DNA from: UBA2705 sp963977105
GTDB lineage: Bacteria > Pseudomonadota > Alphaproteobacteria > Micavibrionales > Micavibrionaceae
Assembly (NCBI GenBank): GCA_963977105.1
Contig: CAXBNI010000001.1
Coordinates: 124,001-188,000, forward strand
Length of the DNA stretch: 64,000 nt
Direction of reading: 5' to 3'
Position numbers and translations under genes: made by a program. Numbering within the stretch: the first letter of the stretch is position 1; every line of letters starts with the position of its first letter. Below, one piece after another: positions 25,906 through 33,521 of this stretch. The notes under the pieces are model-generated. The model was not told the DNA's origin. It ran no database searches and worked only from the letters and a program-made list of their open reading frames with translations.

Positions 25906-26745
25906 ATGTCAGAAAAAATAAATGTTGCTCTAATCCAAGTTTCGGCGCGACCGCAAATTGCCGATAATTTAGAAATCATTGACCGCTACGTCACGCAGGC
26001 CGCAGGAAAAGGGGCTGGTTTTGTCCTGACGCCAGAGAATAGCTGCCACATGGTGCACCCACAAATGCGCAAATTAGAAACTGCGCGACCAGAGGCCGGT
26101 CATCCGTTTTTAGAGCACTTTATTAAACGCGCCGCAGCGTTATCTATTTGGCTTTTACTCGGTTCAATTACGATTAAAACAGACGGCAATAAGTTACTCA
26201 ACAGATCGTATTTAATATCTCCTGCAGGCAAGGTGGTTGCACGCTATGATAAGATCCATTTGTTTGATGTTGATACGCCGGACGGCATGGCTTACCGCGA
26301 AAGTAAAACATTTGATGGCGGCGGGCGTGCGGCTTTAGTGCATAGTGAAATTGGGCAAATTGGCCTGAGTATTTGTTATGATGTGCGCTTCCCGCAACTC
26401 TATCGTGATTTGGCGCAGCGCGGCGCCGAAATTATAACTGTGCCTGCGGCGTTCACCGTCCCGACAGGTAAAGCCCATTGGGAAGTGTTATTGCGCGCGC
26501 GGGCAATTGAAAATGGCGTGTTTATTTTAGCGCCAGCGCAAACCGGAGAACATGAAGGCGGGCGCGAAACATGGGGGCATTCTTTGATTATTAACCCGTG
26601 GGGCGAAGTGATTGCCGATGCAGGGGCAGATGAAGGTTATATTATGGCCGAAATCGACCTTAGCGAAGTCGCGCTGCGCCGTGGCCAGATACCATCACTG
26701 AAAAACGGCCGCGCTTATGAAATTGATGAGCTGCGTAGCGTATAG
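25906..26745 (+). CDS. Carbon-nitrogen hydrolase (nitrilase superfamily, NIT1/NIT2-like)
   Basis: The Glu-Lys-Cys triad is visible: E in TPENSC, K in YDKIHLFD and C in SICYDVRFPQLYR. VRFPQLYR and the final residues match the deaminated-glutathione amidase/omega-amidase branch, so metabolite repair is the best guess. I chose the ATG at 25906 over a TTG at 25891 that overlaps the HxlR stop. The product is 279 aa. The position after grxC and HxlR matches the alphaproteobacterial comF-grxC-nitrilase neighbourhood. Confidence 0.9.
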   Translation: MSEKINVALIQVSARPQIADNLEIIDRYVTQAAGKGAGFVLTPENSCHMVHPQMRKLETARPEAGHPFLEHFIKRAAALSIWLLLGSITIKTDGNKLLNRSYLISPAGKVVARYDKIHLFDVDTPDGMAYRESKTFDGGGRAALVHSEIGQIGLSICYDVRFPQLYRDLAQRGAEIITVPAAFTVPTGKAHWEVLLRARAIENGVFILAPAQTGEHEGGRETWGHSLIINPWGEVIADAGADEGYIMAEIDLSEVALRRGQIPSLKNGRAYEIDELRSV

Positions 26746-26758
26746 TAATAGGTGCCGT

Positions 26759-27601
26759 TTATAATCCTTCAGCGCCCAGTTTCTCTAAATAATCTCCATT
26801 TTCAATCATTGTTTTTACGTCGTCTAGGCTAAATCCTTTTGCGCGTATGTCGCGTAAGGTCACACTATGGTTACGCTTAGCAAAGCGCTTGCCCTGATGA
26901 TCGTAAAGCAGTTTGTGGTGGTGATATTCAGGCACATCAAGGCCGAGTAGGGCTTGAATAAGGCGGTGAATGTGGCAGGCATAGATTAAATCATCGCCGC
27001 GCGTGACAAGATTAATGCCTTGTGCGTTATCATCAACGCAGACGCTTAGATGATAACTTGCAGGTGTTTCTTTGCGTGCAAGAACGACATCGCCTAACAA
27101 ATGCGGGTTAACATCCTGTTTGCCGGTGGCGTGATCATAAAAGCTAAGTGGCTGGTTTATATGTTTTAACGCAGCGTCAATATTAAGGCGCAGAGCATAA
27201 TCTGTGCCTTCTTCCATATCAGCTAACTTCTTATGGCGGCATGTTCGTGCATATAACGTGCCTTCTGGGCCATGCGGTGCATTGGTCATGGCGCTAATGT
27301 CTTTGCGCGTGCAGTTGCAGGGGTAAATAACCTCCAAAGCGATGAGTCTATCGAGCGCCCCGCGATATGCCGCCATGTTTTCGGATTGTTTTAAGGCTGG
27401 TTTTTTCCATTCTAGGCCAAGCCACTTTAAGTCATCATATATGGCGTCATAAAATTCCGGACGCGCCCGTGTTTGGTCAATGTCTTCTATGCGTAGAATG
27501 AAATGATCGCCGCGCGCGGCGGTAAACAGCGCCGAATAAGCGTGGCCTATATGTAGATAACCTGTGGGTGAAGGGGCGAACCTTGTCATGATTACTGGCA
27601 T
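26759..27601 (-). CDS. gluQRS: Glutamyl-Q tRNA(Asp) synthetase
   Basis: GluQRS is a truncated GluRS that attaches glutamate to queuosine in tRNA-Asp. The 280-aa length lacks the anticodon-binding domain, as expected. The class I signature is TRFAPSPTGYLHIGHA. A zinc-type site is seen in PCNCTRKD and ARTCRHK. The KMSKS-like segment reads KRFAKRNHS. ATG codons at 27601 and 27589 are both possible, and neither has a strong binding site. It follows fliP by 10 bp, so it is probably read from the fliO-fliP transcript. Confidence 0.93.
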   Translation of the reverse strand: MPVIMTRFAPSPTGYLHIGHAYSALFTAARGDHFILRIEDIDQTRARPEFYDAIYDDLKWLGLEWKKPALKQSENMAAYRGALDRLIALEVIYPCNCTRKDISAMTNAPHGPEGTLYARTCRHKKLADMEEGTDYALRLNIDAALKHINQPLSFYDHATGKQDVNPHLLGDVVLARKETPASYHLSVCVDDNAQGINLVTRGDDLIYACHIHRLIQALLGLDVPEYHHHKLLYDHQGKRFAKRNHSVTLRDIRAKGFSLDDVKTMIENGDYLEKLGAEGL

Positions 27602-27611
27602 GGTTTATTCG

Positions 27612-28391
27612 TCACAGCCCAGGCGGTGCGCCGTTTTCGAATGATCGCACAAGTGAGCTGGAGATCAAATGCCAACCATCAACTAAGACGAAGAAGATAA
27701 TTTTAAAAGGCAAGGATATCATCACCGGCGGCAGCATCATCATGCCCATCGACATTAATATCGAGGCGGTCACCATATCAATAATCAAAAACGGTAAGAA
27801 CAGCATAAAGCCAATTTCAAAGGCGCGGCGAAGCTCGGATATCATGAAGGCAGGAACAACAACGCGCAACGGTAGTGCTTCGGGCGTTTCAACGTCCTCA
27901 ATATTGCCAATTTCAACAAACAGGCGTAAATCATTTTCACGGACATGCTTCAGCATAAAGGCATGAAAGGGCTCAACGCTGCGGTTAAAAGCAGTCATCT
28001 CGTCAATTTCTTCATTGATAAGCGGTTCAATACCTTGTTTATACGCGGCTTCCATTGTTGGGGCCATGATAAAGAAGGTTAAAAAGAGCGCTAATGAGAT
28101 AAGCACTGTGTTTGGCGGCGTTTGCTGAATACCCATTGCGGTACGCAGGAAAGACAGCACGACAATGATCCGCGTAAAGGAGGTCATCATAATAAGAATG
28201 GAGGGCGCCAATGATAAAATGGTGAGTAGGGCAACCATTTGAATGATGCGGCCCGTAACTGAACCATTGCCTTCTTCTTGGGCGAAGTCGAGCGTAAAAG
28301 ACTGCGCGAAGACCTCGCTCGGAATAAATAGCAGGCCAAATAGAGCGGCAAGGGCGCCAAACAGAATGAATTTTTGCTTGTTCTGTGTCAT
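27612..28391 (-). CDS. fliP: Flagellar export gate protein FliP
   Basis: FliP forms the core pentamer of the flagellar type III export gate. The 259-aa precursor has a cleavable signal sequence (ALAALFGLLFIPSEVFAQ), unusual among the gate proteins but normal for FliP. Family signatures are MMTSFTRIIVVLSFLRTAMG and PPNTVLISLALFLTFF. Four membrane helices are visible. It overlaps fliO by 4 bp. Confidence 0.97.
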   Translation of the reverse strand: MTQNKQKFILFGALAALFGLLFIPSEVFAQSFTLDFAQEEGNGSVTGRIIQMVALLTILSLAPSILIMMTSFTRIIVVLSFLRTAMGIQQTPPNTVLISLALFLTFFIMAPTMEAAYKQGIEPLINEEIDEMTAFNRSVEPFHAFMLKHVRENDLRLFVEIGNIEDVETPEALPLRVVVPAFMISELRRAFEIGFMLFLPFLIIDMVTASILMSMGMMMLPPVMISLPFKIIFFVLVDGWHLISSSLVRSFENGAPPGL

Positions 28392-28699
28392 GCGGCGCGC
28401 TCCTGATCCTTTTTTAGGCGGGCAATATCTTCGGGAGATAGCGTAATGTTTTGTTCGATAACGACATCATTGTTTTGCCCAAGCAGTAATAAATGCTCTT
28501 TATCATCGCGTTTGATTAAAATGACGCGTCGGCGTGAATCTATCGCAAGGTTCTCAACGACTTTTAAGCGGCGCTTGCTTGGCGTCACAAGCGCAGGCCC
28601 CGCAATGCCCATTTTTTTTAATAGCAATGCAAGCCCACCCATTAACGCTAAAACGAATAATAGGGCCGCGAGAAAATATGTAATATCTTGTAAACTCAT
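28388..28699 (-). CDS. fliO: Flagellar biosynthesis protein FliO
   Basis: The 103-aa protein has one N-terminal membrane helix (FLAALLFVLALMGGLALLL). A cytoplasmic FliO domain follows with LKVVENLAIDSRRRVILIKRD and LLLLGQNNDVVIE. FliO helps FliP assemble in the membrane. It overlaps fliP by 4 bp (ATGA coupling). The upstream end faces the small TetR-operator-like region. Confidence 0.93.
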   Translation of the reverse strand: MSLQDITYFLAALLFVLALMGGLALLLKKMGIAGPALVTPSKRRLKVVENLAIDSRRRVILIKRDDKEHLLLLGQNNDVVIEQNITLSPEDIARLKKDQERAA

Positions 28700-28877
28700 A
28701 ACAAGCAGTATAGGCCGATAAAAAAAACATGTGCAGAGCGTTTAACAAGCCATGCACATGTTTTTGTATAAAATAATTATGGGGTTTTCTTATTGAGCTT
28801 AAATTGAGATGTAGCTCTGCTTGTTTAAGCAATACGCACTTACGGTTATGTTAACTGTTTATTTACTGCTTTTGGGC

Positions 28878-28910
28878 GATAATACTTAAGCGACATACCG
28901 GTCGGTATGT
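28878..28910 (+). promoter_or_regulatory. Palindromic operator (TetR/AcrR-like) with -10 box
   Basis: ACATACCG-GT-CGGTATGT (28893-28910) has 8-bp perfect inverted arms around a 2-bp centre, the typical size and form of a TetR-family operator. A GATAAT -10 candidate lies at 28878-28883, putting the site at the predicted start of transcription of the 39-aa gene. No TetR gene is in the window. The region 28700-28877 shows nothing else that I can support. Confidence 0.55.
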
Positions 28911-28939
28911 AGGGGGTAGCTATAAACAGAGGTTTTATT

Positions 28940-29059
28940 ATGAGTAACTTTACAGAGAACAATACAAAAAGTAATCAAGATACAAAGTTTTTATTCAAAG
29001 CAGAAGTTACTATTGTCGCGGTATTTTGTTTTTACCTCGTGGTTCAATATTTATTATAA
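28940..29059 (+). CDS. Small membrane protein, 39 aa
   Basis: The frame MSNFTENNTKSNQ... has a polar N-terminus of ~18 residues and a single hydrophobic helix (VTIVAVFCFYLVVQYLL) to the end. An AGAGG binding site precedes the ATG by 7-8 nt. The palindrome 30 nt upstream suggests it is controlled by a repressor. It resembles no named small protein I know. About 150 bp after it, before the shared terminator at 29208, show no gene. Confidence 0.55.
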   Translation: MSNFTENNTKSNQDTKFLFKAEVTIVAVFCFYLVVQYLL

Positions 29060-29207
29060 GTAACAACGGAATAGCCAGAAAGTAACAAACAATAGGCTTC
29101 AAGCGTATTCCATGCGGCTTATTGCATTTATGTTTTAATTTATTACAAATTGCGTGTGTGTAGACGGTGATCTTTCATTAAGTGAAGGGTCATAATAGCG
29201 GGAAAAC

Positions 29208-29241
29208 AAAAAAAAGCTTGGCGCGTGGTCAGGCTTTTTTT
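29208..29241. terminator. Bidirectional terminator
   Basis: A 9-bp stem (29209-29217 with 29233-29241) is flanked by A and T runs. It can end the 39-aa gene on the plus strand and the 121-aa gene on the minus strand. Confidence 0.65.
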
Positions 29242-29257
29242 GTTTTATTTTTCTTGT

Positions 29258-29623
29258 CTAGATAGGCTGGACTGGTGAATTGTTCTGTCCATCTTGTATC
29301 TCTTGTACGGAAATAATGTTTCTAAACATGCCTAATATTGGAATGCGTTTGCCATAGACCACAGCATCGTATGTTTTGCCGACTTCTAACTGACCTTGAA
29401 GCTCAGCGTTTTTAAATTTCCCGTTGAAGACGGACGTTGTGTTTTGTAATGTTTCGCCTTCGGTGTGAATAAGGTATTCACTGGACACGTTACCGTCACC
29501 ACCTGTAATTTGAATGCCTTTGTCCTGAACTGTGAACCTAAGATTTTCTTTGGTTGCTCTTTCATATGCACATGCCGCAGCGGTTCCGCCCGCAACAATG
29601 CCGAAAATAATTGTTAAAGTCAT
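29258..29623 (-). CDS. Hypothetical membrane-anchored protein, 121 aa
   Basis: One N-terminal hydrophobic segment (LTIIFGIVAGGTAAACAY) acts as anchor or signal. The rest is a small beta-rich domain with the pattern EYLIHTEGETLQNTTSVF ... LQGQLEVGKTYDAVVYGKRIP ... MFRNIISV, which I have seen in unnamed bacterial and phage proteins. The function is unknown. The GGGAGG ribosome binding site lies 7 nt before the ATG but also inside a 7-bp inverted repeat (29631-29657), so translation may be controlled. Confidence 0.7.
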   Translation of the reverse strand: MTLTIIFGIVAGGTAAACAYERATKENLRFTVQDKGIQITGGDGNVSSEYLIHTEGETLQNTTSVFNGKFKNAELQGQLEVGKTYDAVVYGKRIPILGMFRNIISVQEIQDGQNNSPVQPI

Positions 29624-29630
29624 AATAAAC

Positions 29631-29657
29631 CTCCCTAGTTTTTATAATTATAGGGAG
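29631..29657 (-). promoter_or_regulatory. Hairpin covering the Shine-Dalgarno of the 121-aa gene
   Basis: CTCCCTA (29631-29637) and TAGGGAG (29651-29657) are exact inverted copies. On the minus-strand message the right arm contains the GGGAGG binding site, so the stem would hide it. Confidence 0.4.
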
Positions 29658-29692
29658 ATTCTTAGGGGTTTTCTTATGTAATGTAAAGCGTT

Positions 29693-30046
29693 TTAAAGTT
29701 TTAACACTGCGTTTTGCGTTGAGGGGGCTCCGCCTGAAGCAACATTTGTAACACCGCTATTACGCGCAGTATTACATTCTGTTTCACGCTCAGCGTAAAT
29801 CTCGCTGCGTGTTTTGCGCTCGGTTGCGCTGCGATCTGTTGCGCTTCGTTCTTCATAGCTTCGTCCACTACGTGTGCTCATGCACTCATTAAAAGTTGAT
29901 GACGTTGTGACTTGCTGTGTTTGGGCTGTGGGCTCATATGCAGGGGTAGTGGGGGTGTCGTCTGCTATGCCGCCACTGACTAATTGTGCGGCAAGAGCGA
30001 ATCCTGCAACGGCAAGGCCAATTTTTGTACTTTTATAAATCGTCAT
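29693..30046 (-). CDS. Hypothetical secreted protein, ~117 aa
   Basis: A signal-like segment (IGLAVAGFALAAQLVSGG) follows the ATG at 30046, which has GGGA about 10 nt upstream; an ATG at 30094 is less likely. The mature part is low-complexity, rich in Ser, Thr, Arg and Glu, with the near-repeat EERSATDRSATERKTRSE and two Cys (NECMS, ETECN) that could form a disulphide. No family is recognised. It lies between the 121-aa protein gene and glpX, all on the minus strand. Confidence 0.6.
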   Translation of the reverse strand: MTIYKSTKIGLAVAGFALAAQLVSGGIADDTPTTPAYEPTAQTQQVTTSSTFNECMSTRSGRSYEERSATDRSATERKTRSEIYAERETECNTARNSGVTNVASGGAPSTQNAVLKL

Positions 30047-30157
30047 GTTTATATGTCCCGCTATAAATGTTTTTATGTGCGGTGACATTAACATACGCCA
30101 ATAAACCCTGTCAAGAAATATGTAAAGTGACGTTGACCAATCAGTTGAGGCCTGGTC

Positions 30158-31198
30158 TTACTGATCCAACGGCTTAAAGCCTTGCTTCTTTTTAAAATTA
30201 TGATGCGTATCAACCACGCGCACTGTGCCAGAACGTGAACGCATAACAATCGTTTGCGTGCGTGCTGATCCTGGGCGGCGTTTAACGCCTTGTAACATTG
30301 CGCCGTCAGTTACGCCTGTGGCGCAGAACATGACGTTTTCAGGCTTGGCAAGTTCGTTTAATGTGTATGTTTTATCAAAGTCAGTAATGCCGCAGCGTTC
30401 TGCGCGGGTACGTTCAACGTCATTTCTGAACACTAAGCGTCCAAGCATTGCACCGCCTGTACACTGAAGCGCCGCCGCTGCAAGTACGCCTTCTGGTGCG
30501 CCGCCTGTGCCCACATAAAGGTCAATGCCTTTATCAGGATCTGTTGTCGCGATAATCGCGCTGACATCACCATCTTGGATCAGGCTGATACGTGCGCCAG
30601 CAGCGCGGACGCTGTTGATTAAGTCTTGATGGCGCGGACGGTCAAGGATGCAGACCATTAATTCTTGGACATGCGCGTCTTTTTCCTTGGCGAGCTTTTT
30701 TAAAATATCTTCAATTGGCGCGTCGAGGTCTAATATATCTGGGTTAACGCCAGGGCCGACAGCGATTTTCTCCATATATGTGTCAGGGGCATTGAGAAAG
30801 CCGCCTTTATCAGCAAGGGCAATACAGGCGAGGGCGTTCATGCCGCCATGCGCAGTGATTGTTGTGCCTTCTAATGGGTCAAGGGCGATATCAATTTCAG
30901 GGCCGCCGCGACCATTGCCGACTTCTTCACCAATATAAAGCATCGGCGCTTCATCGCGTTCGCCTTCACCAATAACAACGCGGCCTCTGATCCGTAGGCT
31001 ATTGAGCGCGCTGCGCATTGCGTCAACGGCTGCGGCATCGGCGGCTTTTTCATCGCCGCGCCCTATAAGTAGGGATGCTGCCAAAGCTGCAGCTTCGGTA
31101 ACGCGCGCCGCTTCAAGGGCGAGGTTGCGATCCATCATAAAGTTTTCAATTTCACGGTTATAGTTTTCATCGTCTTGACGTTGCGCTGTCGCGTTCAT
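30158..31198 (-). CDS. glpX: Class II fructose-1,6-bisphosphatase
   Basis: GlpX hydrolyses fructose-1,6-bisphosphate in gluconeogenesis. The 346-aa protein has the class II pattern VVIGEGERDEAPML, DIALDPLEGTT (metal-binding Asp/Glu) and DLYVGTGGAPEGVLAAAAL. The N-terminal RNLALEAARVTEAAALA is diagnostic. The AGGA binding site is 4-5 nt before the ATG. A TATAAT -10 (31246-31251) and a perfect 16-bp palindrome (31213-31228) lie in the leader, suggesting regulation. Confidence 0.95.
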   Translation of the reverse strand: MNATAQRQDDENYNREIENFMMDRNLALEAARVTEAAALAASLLIGRGDEKAADAAAVDAMRSALNSLRIRGRVVIGEGERDEAPMLYIGEEVGNGRGGPEIDIALDPLEGTTITAHGGMNALACIALADKGGFLNAPDTYMEKIAVGPGVNPDILDLDAPIEDILKKLAKEKDAHVQELMVCILDRPRHQDLINSVRAAGARISLIQDGDVSAIIATTDPDKGIDLYVGTGGAPEGVLAAAALQCTGGAMLGRLVFRNDVERTRAERCGITDFDKTYTLNELAKPENVMFCATGVTDGAMLQGVKRRPGSARTQTIVMRSRSGTVRVVDTHHNFKKKQGFKPLDQ

Positions 31199-31212
31199 AG
31201 CATGTTTCCTGA

Positions 31213-31228
31213 CTTAATCATGATTAAG
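31213..31228. promoter_or_regulatory. Perfect 16-bp palindrome in the glpX leader
   Basis: CTTAATCATGATTAAG reads the same on both strands. It sits between the predicted -10 (TATAAT on the minus strand, 31246-31251) and the glpX start codon, 15 bp from the ATG. A repressor operator is the simplest reading. Confidence 0.45.
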
Positions 31229-31307
31229 AATCTAAATTTGATCGCATTATATCGTCATTATCGAGGAAAGTATGCGATTCAGTCTCGCTTTATTCACGCG
31301 CTGTGGA

Positions 31308-31682
31308 TTATTCGTCAGACTCGATGCCTTTACCCAGCAATTCTATATGAGAGAGTATGGCGTTAAACGGTGCGTTTTCGCCGTTTGCGCGATAGAGGTA
31401 AGAGAGGATTTCAGCAATCGCGGTAAAGGCTTCTGACGGGATGGGAGAATCCATCTCAAAGCTATACAGCATCTCGGCAAGAGCGCTGTCTTTCCTGACT
31501 TTGATGCCGTTTTCATAGGCGAGCTGTAAAATTTGCTCGGCAATAATGCCCCTGCCGGTGGCTTTGATGGATGGTAGATAGCCCTTTTTAATGCCTTCGG
31601 ACAATGCGATGGCTGTCTGGTTTTTAGGTATTTTGCTTATGTTTGAGTGTGTTAGCTCATTTTTATCATCGTCGTCGGCCAT
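31308..31682 (-). CDS. FlhB C-terminal domain-like protein (stand-alone)
   Basis: The 124-aa product matches only the cytoplasmic C-terminal domain of FlhB/YscU export switches: AIALSEGIKKGYLPSIKATG, then IAEQILQLAYENGI and PSEAFTAIAEILSYLYRANGE. The four membrane helices and the self-cleaving NPTH motif of full FlhB are absent. Such proteins (FlhX-type) occur beside flagellar genes and can partly replace the cleaved FlhB domain in some bacteria. The ATG at 31682 has AGGA 9 nt upstream; a GTG at 31688 is too close to it. The gene diverges from flgB. Confidence 0.85.
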   Translation of the reverse strand: MADDDDKNELTHSNISKIPKNQTAIALSEGIKKGYLPSIKATGRGIIAEQILQLAYENGIKVRKDSALAEMLYSFEMDSPIPSEAFTAIAEILSYLYRANGENAPFNAILSHIELLGKGIESDE

Positions 31683-31754
31683 TGGCACAGATCCTGCACA
31701 TGTAAAAGCGGGTTTAATACGTTTATTACAAAGTTTGGCACGAGGACCGTTAAA

Positions 31755-32168
31755 ATGACAATAGAAAATCTAGCATTATTTAAAGCAGTCGGCGCAAAAA
31801 TGAAATATTTGAATGTGCGTCAGCAAGTTTTAGCACAGAATATAGCGAACGCAGATACAGCGGGCTATGTGCCTAAAGACCTTACAGAGGTTGATTTCGG
31901 CAGCGTTTTATCAAAAATCGGTGGCCAGAATAAAATGCGTATGGATACATCATCGGGCAGCCACATGACATCCAAAGATAAAATGGGAGAGGTTAATGCA
32001 CGCGATCAACGTGTGTCCTATGAAGCAACCCCTTCAGGTAACGCGGTCAATATAGAAGAGCAGCTTGTAAAGTCTAACCAAGTTCAAATGGATTACACGA
32101 TGATGCTGAACTTAATGAAGAAGCAAGTAGGTATGATGAAGACAGCAATTGGCGCAGCGGGATCATAA
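31755..32168 (+). CDS. flgB: Flagellar basal-body rod protein FlgB
   Basis: FlgB is a proximal rod subunit exported by the flagellar type III system. The 137-aa protein has the rod N-terminal motif LNVRQQVLAQNIANADTAGY and a C-terminal coiled segment ending in MKKQVGMMKTAIG. The GAGGACC binding site is clear. It heads flgB-flgC-fliE, which are co-oriented and end at a strong terminator. Confidence 0.96.
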   Translation: MTIENLALFKAVGAKMKYLNVRQQVLAQNIANADTAGYVPKDLTEVDFGSVLSKIGGQNKMRMDTSSGSHMTSKDKMGEVNARDQRVSYEATPSGNAVNIEEQLVKSNQVQMDYTMMLNLMKKQVGMMKTAIGAAGS

Positions 32169-32247
32169 TAAATAAAAACAATGAGATAAATAGATAGTTG
32201 CGCCGATAGAGCGCGTAAGAAGACAAGAATAATAGAGAGGTCATAAA

Positions 32248-32661
32248 ATGTCACAGTTATACGATACAATGCAAATTTCATCACAAGGTATGCGCGCGCA
32301 GTCAACACGTGTGCGGGTTATATCAGAGAATATTGCTAATGCAGGGACGCTGCCTAAAACCGCAGATGAAATGCCATACCAGAAACAACATGTTGAGTTT
32401 AAAAACGTGATGGATCGAGAGCTAGGCCACAAGATTGTTAAAGTTGATGATGTGAGAACGTCAAAAGAGCCTGAGTTTGATTTGAAATACATGCCAAGTC
32501 ACCCTGCTGCGAATGAAGAGGGCTATGTCCGTGCGCCAAAGATCAACACATTGGTGGAAATGATGGATGTACGTGAAGCGCAGCGTTCATATGAGGCGAA
32601 TATTGGTATGTTTGACCAATCACGTAATATGGCGATGCGTACAATAGATTTGTTACGTTAA
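32248..32661 (+). CDS. flgC: Flagellar basal-body rod protein FlgC
   Basis: The 137-aa proximal rod protein has the N-terminal SSQGMRAQSTRVRVISENIAN, central HPAANEEGYVRAPKIN and C-terminal EAQRSYEANIGMF, all family signatures. It follows flgB by 79 bp, with GAGAGG before the ATG. Confidence 0.97.
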   Translation: MSQLYDTMQISSQGMRAQSTRVRVISENIANAGTLPKTADEMPYQKQHVEFKNVMDRELGHKIVKVDDVRTSKEPEFDLKYMPSHPAANEEGYVRAPKINTLVEMMDVREAQRSYEANIGMFDQSRNMAMRTIDLLR

Positions 32662-32706
32662 AGAAATATGGTATAATAAAATAGGTAAGCCGTTGAGGAG
32701 AAGATA

Positions 32707-33021
32707 ATGGCCATAGAAGGTGTAATGAATGTAGCGCAAGCTGCGAATATATATTCGAACTCGGCAAAATCTGCCGGTACGCAGAGCGTTGCCTCAGCGT
32801 CAGGGGATAGTTTTGGCGATATGCTGCGCGAAGCTACCGAGCAGTCGATTGATACCATGCATGAAGGCGAACGTATGTCAGCACGTGCTGTAATGGGTGA
32901 TGCAGATCTAACGGATGTTGTGCAAGCTGTAACCGCGGCGGAAATGACGTTAAGTACAGTAACCGCGGTTCGTGACCGTATGATTTCAGCCTATCAAGAA
33001 ATCCTTAGAATGCCGATTTAA
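32707..33021 (+). CDS. fliE: Flagellar hook-basal body complex protein FliE
   Basis: FliE links the MS ring to the rod. The 104-aa protein shows the family C-terminal half: DLTDVVQAVTAAEMTLSTV followed by AVRDRMISAYQEILRMPI, ending on the usual MPI. It lies 45 bp after flgC and directly before a terminator. Confidence 0.96.
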   Translation: MAIEGVMNVAQAANIYSNSAKSAGTQSVASASGDSFGDMLREATEQSIDTMHEGERMSARAVMGDADLTDVVQAVTAAEMTLSTVTAVRDRMISAYQEILRMPI

Positions 33022-33047
33022 TAAAATCAGCCATTATTAAGCTAAGC

Positions 33048-33080
33048 AACGCCCAAAACACCCGTTTTTTGGGCGTTTTT
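33048..33080 (+). terminator. Terminator after flgBC-fliE
   Basis: An 11-bp stem (33048-33058 with 33067-33077) precedes a T run. It separates flgBC-fliE from fliQR. Confidence 0.85.
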
Positions 33081-33159
33081 CACAGGGAGTAACCTTGATT
33101 GTTTACGGCGCTGTGCGGGGGGGCACATATATCACATATATACCGAATGCTATCTAAGA

Positions 33160-33189
33160 CTTACATTTGTGCTTACATTTGTAAATGTA
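33160..33189. promoter_or_regulatory. Direct repeat and palindrome upstream of fliQ
   Basis: CTTACATTTGT occurs twice (33160-33170 and 33172-33182), and the second copy begins a near-palindrome TACATTT-GT-AAATGTA (33174-33189). The site lies 64 bp before fliQ, where a promoter would be expected. Confidence 0.4.
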
Positions 33190-33252
33190 GGGATAGGGGA
33201 TAAGTCCGATATTCGGGATGACTTAAAAATCACACTCAGGTAATCTTTACCC

Positions 33253-33519
33253 ATGGAACAAGCTGAAGTTATAGAATCTATCCGCGAAGCCATTTGGCTT
33301 ACCATTCAAATTAGTACACCAATTATGTTGGTGGGCTTGGTTGTTGGTGTGATGATTGCCTTGTTGCAAGCATTGACACAGGTTCAAGAAATCACTTTGG
33401 TGTTTGTACCAAAAATCCTCGCGATTTTTATGGCGATTTTCTTTTTGCTGCCAAGCTTTTCTTTACTAATGATTGCGTATATGGAGCGTATCGCCGACCG
33501 CATAATTGGGGGCGGCTGA
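33253..33519 (+). CDS. fliQ: Flagellar export gate protein FliQ
   Basis: The 88-aa protein has two membrane helices. The first carries IREAIWLTIQISTPIMLVGL and the second follows QALTQVQEITLVFVPKI, the conserved FliQ loop. It is part of the FliPQR export gate. The gene begins after AGGTAA and is separated from fliR by 2 bp. Confidence 0.97.
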   Translation: MEQAEVIESIREAIWLTIQISTPIMLVGLVVGVMIALLQALTQVQEITLVFVPKILAIFMAIFFLLPSFSLLMIAYMERIADRIIGGG

Positions 33520-33521
33520 GT

